The translations under genes and the position numbers were made by a program. The notes beneath the pieces were generated by a model. The model was not told where the DNA came from and made no database searches. It worked only from the letters and a program-made list of their open reading frames with translations. A stretch of DNA of 43,446 bases, from assembly GCA_900317855.1 (NCBI GenBank), contig ONIG01000017.1, forward strand, positions 1 through 43,446, in the 5' to 3' direction. Below are positions 41,966-43,446 of this stretch, one piece after another. Numbering within the stretch: the stretch's first letter is position 1; every line of letters starts with the position of its first letter. This DNA is from an uncultured Eubacteriales bacterium (GTDB taxonomy: Bacteria; Bacillota; Clostridia; Oscillospirales; Oscillospiraceae).

Positions 41966-42529
41966 ATGAAAAAAACCAAACGAAACATTGCGATCATTGT
42001 GGTGCTGCTGTTTGTCTGCGCCGCGATCTACTTTAACTGGTCGTACAACACCCAGTGGGGAAAGGCGGACGCCGAAATGGCCGCTGCTGAGGACGCCGCC
42101 ACGGCGGCGGTCAAGGCGGAGGAGGACGCGGCCGCAGCGTCGGCACCAGCGTCGGATGATTACTTCGCCAAGGCGCGTCTAACGCGCCAGCAGTCGCGCG
42201 ACGAGGCACTGTCGCTGCTCAAATCGGCCTCGACGGCCGAGGGCGCTTCGCAGGCGACGATCGACAGTGCCATGAGCGCCATCTCTGCCATGGCGAGCGA
42301 CTCCATGACCGAGACACAGATCGAAAATCTCCTGCTGGCCAAGAATTTTTCCGAGTGCGTGGTCTATATCACGGATGAGGGCATCACGGTCGCCGTGCCC
42401 GCGCCGGCCGATGGGCTGAGCACGGCACAGGTCGCAACCATCACGGACACCATCGTCAAAGAGACGGACTATACTGCGCCGCAGATCAAGGTCATTGAGG
42501 TCAAGGCCGACGCGCAGGACGCGCAGTGA
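41966..42529 (+). CDS. spoIIIAH: Stage III sporulation protein AH
   Basis: 187 aa; the ATG follows GGGAGGGCG. One transmembrane helix at about 8-24 (IAIIVVLLFVCAAIYFNWSY), an Ala/Glu-rich linker (about 30-60), then a domain related to YscJ/FliF ring proteins: RLTRQQSRDEALSLLKS, a helix with LLLAKNFSECVVYITDEGITV, and DYTAPQIKVIEVKA. SpoIIIAH binds forespore SpoIIQ across the intermembrane space. Last gene of the operon. Confidence 0.95.
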   Translation: MKKTKRNIAIIVVLLFVCAAIYFNWSYNTQWGKADAEMAAAEDAATAAVKAEEDAAAASAPASDDYFAKARLTRQQSRDEALSLLKSASTAEGASQATIDSAMSAISAMASDSMTETQIENLLLAKNFSECVVYITDEGITVAVPAPADGLSTAQVATITDTIVKETDYTAPQIKVIEVKADAQDAQ

Positions 42530-42545
42530 ACCATCCTGTAAAACA

Positions 42546-42583
42546 CATCCCCGCTCCGACCGGAGCGGGGATGCTGCCATTTT
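42546..42583 (+). terminator. Terminator of the spoIIIA operon
   Basis: CATCCCCGCTCC at 42546-42557, loop GACC, GGAGCGGGGATG at 42562-42573, a perfect 12-bp stem; a short TTTT follows at 42580-42583. Confidence 0.85.
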
Positions 42584-42615
42584 AAATGGAGAACTGCCAA
42601 CGAGCACAAAGAGAC

Positions 42616-42644
42616 TTGACAGCACCTGACATGACAGTTATAAT
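42616..42644 (+). promoter_or_regulatory. Promoter of the leucine-rich-repeat protein gene
   Basis: TTGACA at 42616-42621, 17-bp spacer, TATAAT at 42639-42644: full consensus, 81 bp upstream of the start codon. Confidence 0.85.
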
Positions 42645-42725
42645 CTAAAACAGGAAACGGAGATAATTAATGGAATTCAAAGCTTATATCTTCCGGCTCC
42701 AATCATGAAATGAGAGGAAATGAGG

Positions 42726-43446
42726 ATGAAAAAACGTATATTCAGTTTTGTGCTCGCGGTGCTGATGATCGCGTCGCTCCTGCCGGCCACTGCGCTGGCA
42801 GCGGACGTTGTGAAAAGCGGCACCTGCGGTGCGGAGGGCGACGGCAGTAACCTGACCTGGACGCTGGACAGCGATGGCACGCTGACGATCAGCGGCAGCG
42901 GGGATATGCATGACTATTATTATTCTAGTGCGCCGTGGCATGGCAGTAGAAGCCGGGTAAAGTCAGCTGTGATTGCAGAAGGCGTGACGAGCATTGGTAA
43001 GTATGCTTTCAATGGCTGCACATCTCTGACCAGCGTGACGATCCCGGACAGCGTGACGATCATTGGCTATAGGGCTTTCGGTAGCTGCGAATCTCTGACC
43101 AGTGTGACGATCCAAAACGGAGTGACGAGCATTGGAGAGGAGGCTTTCCGTGACTGCAAATCTCTGGCAAGCGTGACGATCCCGGACAGCGTGACGAGCA
43201 TTAGTAATCACACTTTCGATTCGTGTACATCTTTGACCAGCGTGACGATCCCGGACAGCGTGACGATCATTGGTGGTGAGGCTTTCTTTAATTGCACATC
43301 TCTGACCAGTGTGACGATCCCGGACAGCGTGACGAGCATTGGCGCTCATGCTTTCTTTGATTGCACATCTCTGACCAGCGTGACGATCCCGGACAGCGTG
43401 ACAAGCATTGGCGTTGGCGCTTTCGCTTCGTGTACATCTTTGACTG
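42726..43446 (+). CDS. Secreted BspA-type leucine-rich-repeat protein (LRR_5), 3' end beyond the window
   Basis: 240 residues visible and no stop before the window end. Start at ATG 42726, 8 bp after AGAGG; an in-frame ATG at 42720 is too close to it. A signal peptide of about 26 residues (KKRIFSFVLAVLMIASLLPA, then ATALAAD) is followed by a short beta-rich entry domain (NLTWTLDSDGTLTISGSGDM). From residue 98 come exact 23-residue LRR_5 repeats of the form CTSLTSVTIPDSVTSIG-xx-AF-xx. Such proteins are exported and usually surface-bound, and serve in adhesion or host contact in gut bacteria. Anchoring cannot be judged. Own consensus promoter. Confidence 0.92.
   Translation, partial: MKKRIFSFVLAVLMIASLLPATALAADVVKSGTCGAEGDGSNLTWTLDSDGTLTISGSGDMHDYYYSSAPWHGSRSRVKSAVIAEGVTSIGKYAFNGCTSLTSVTIPDSVTIIGYRAFGSCESLTSVTIQNGVTSIGEEAFRDCKSLASVTIPDSVTSISNHTFDSCTSLTSVTIPDSVTIIGGEAFFNCTSLTSVTIPDSVTSIGAHAFFDCTSLTSVTIPDSVTSIGVGAFASCTSLT
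43017..43446 (+). repeat. 69-bp tandem repeats inside the LRR gene
   Basis: Six complete units start at 43017, 43086, 43155, 43224, 43293 and 43362, with a seventh beginning at 43431, always exactly 69 bp apart and in frame (23 codons). The core around GTGACGATCCCGGACAGCGT is nearly identical between units, while the codons for the two residues before Ala-Phe and the two to three after it vary. Confidence 0.95.

Noticed and set aside
42963..43349. Minus-strand open frame with repeated histidine- and arginine-rich units
   Set aside because: Its repeats are only the reverse reading of the 69-bp LRR repeats.
43017..43446. Regularly spaced repeats as a CRISPR array
   Set aside because: The repeats are contiguous, in frame, 69 bp, without unique spacers, and encode LRR_5 units.

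Overview
The window looks like a chromosome piece from a spore-forming, anaerobic, high-GC member of the Clostridia, most likely Oscillospiraceae or a close relative. The reasons are a complete eight-gene spoIIIA operon, a SufCBDSU iron-sulfur operon of Gram-positive type, a MurT/GatD pair, a sensory-type [FeFe]-hydrogenase next to a SpoIIE-like phosphatase, and GC-rich codon use from about 7.2 kb onward. This is inferred from gene content; there is no rRNA or other taxonomic marker.

Positions 1-136 hold the last codons of an ABC-transporter permease. From about 137 to 7133 the DNA is visibly AT-rich and carries an accessory island: (i) a class 2 OLD-type ATPase/TOPRIM nuclease overlapping a UvrD-like helicase, the architecture of the Gabija anti-phage system; (ii) about 540 bp with decayed coding sequence; (iii) a two-gene unit of an AAA15 (COG1106-type) ATPase and a HEPN-fold protein with an R-x4-H RNase motif, which I cannot match to a named defence system and regard as the best candidate for something undescribed; (iv) a small helix-turn-helix (excisionase-like) gene and a tyrosine integrase cut off after its N-terminal domains. 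The island is therefore probably an immobilised remnant of an integrative element.

From 7134 to 8516 is a scar: the 3' part of a DUF2148 ferredoxin-domain gene (minus strand) meets, head to head, a 5'-truncated and frameshifted 2-hydroxyacyl-CoA dehydratase gene (plus strand). This is either real rearrangement or an assembly join.

From 8.5 kb the region is orderly, tightly packed core genome: a MarR regulator with a heterodimeric ABC exporter; a PPC/DUF296 protein; the suf operon; a uridine-kinase-like protein; the HydS-like hydrogenase and SpoIIE-like phosphatase followed by murT-gatD; gluQ (minus); ybaK, uvrA, a small membrane protein gene, recD2 and comF; an mreB-family gene; a TIGR01212 radical SAM gene; an alpha/beta hydrolase (minus) divergent from glpK and a DUF1015 gene; spoIIIAA-AH; and finally a secreted BspA-type leucine-rich-repeat protein with exact 69-bp tandem repeats that runs off the window end. 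Many transcription units are bounded by clear SigA-type promoters with 17-bp spacers and by strong hairpin-plus-T terminators. Within operons, start and stop codons commonly overlap (ATGA or 8-11 bp). No rRNA, tRNA, CRISPR array or recognisable riboswitch was seen.
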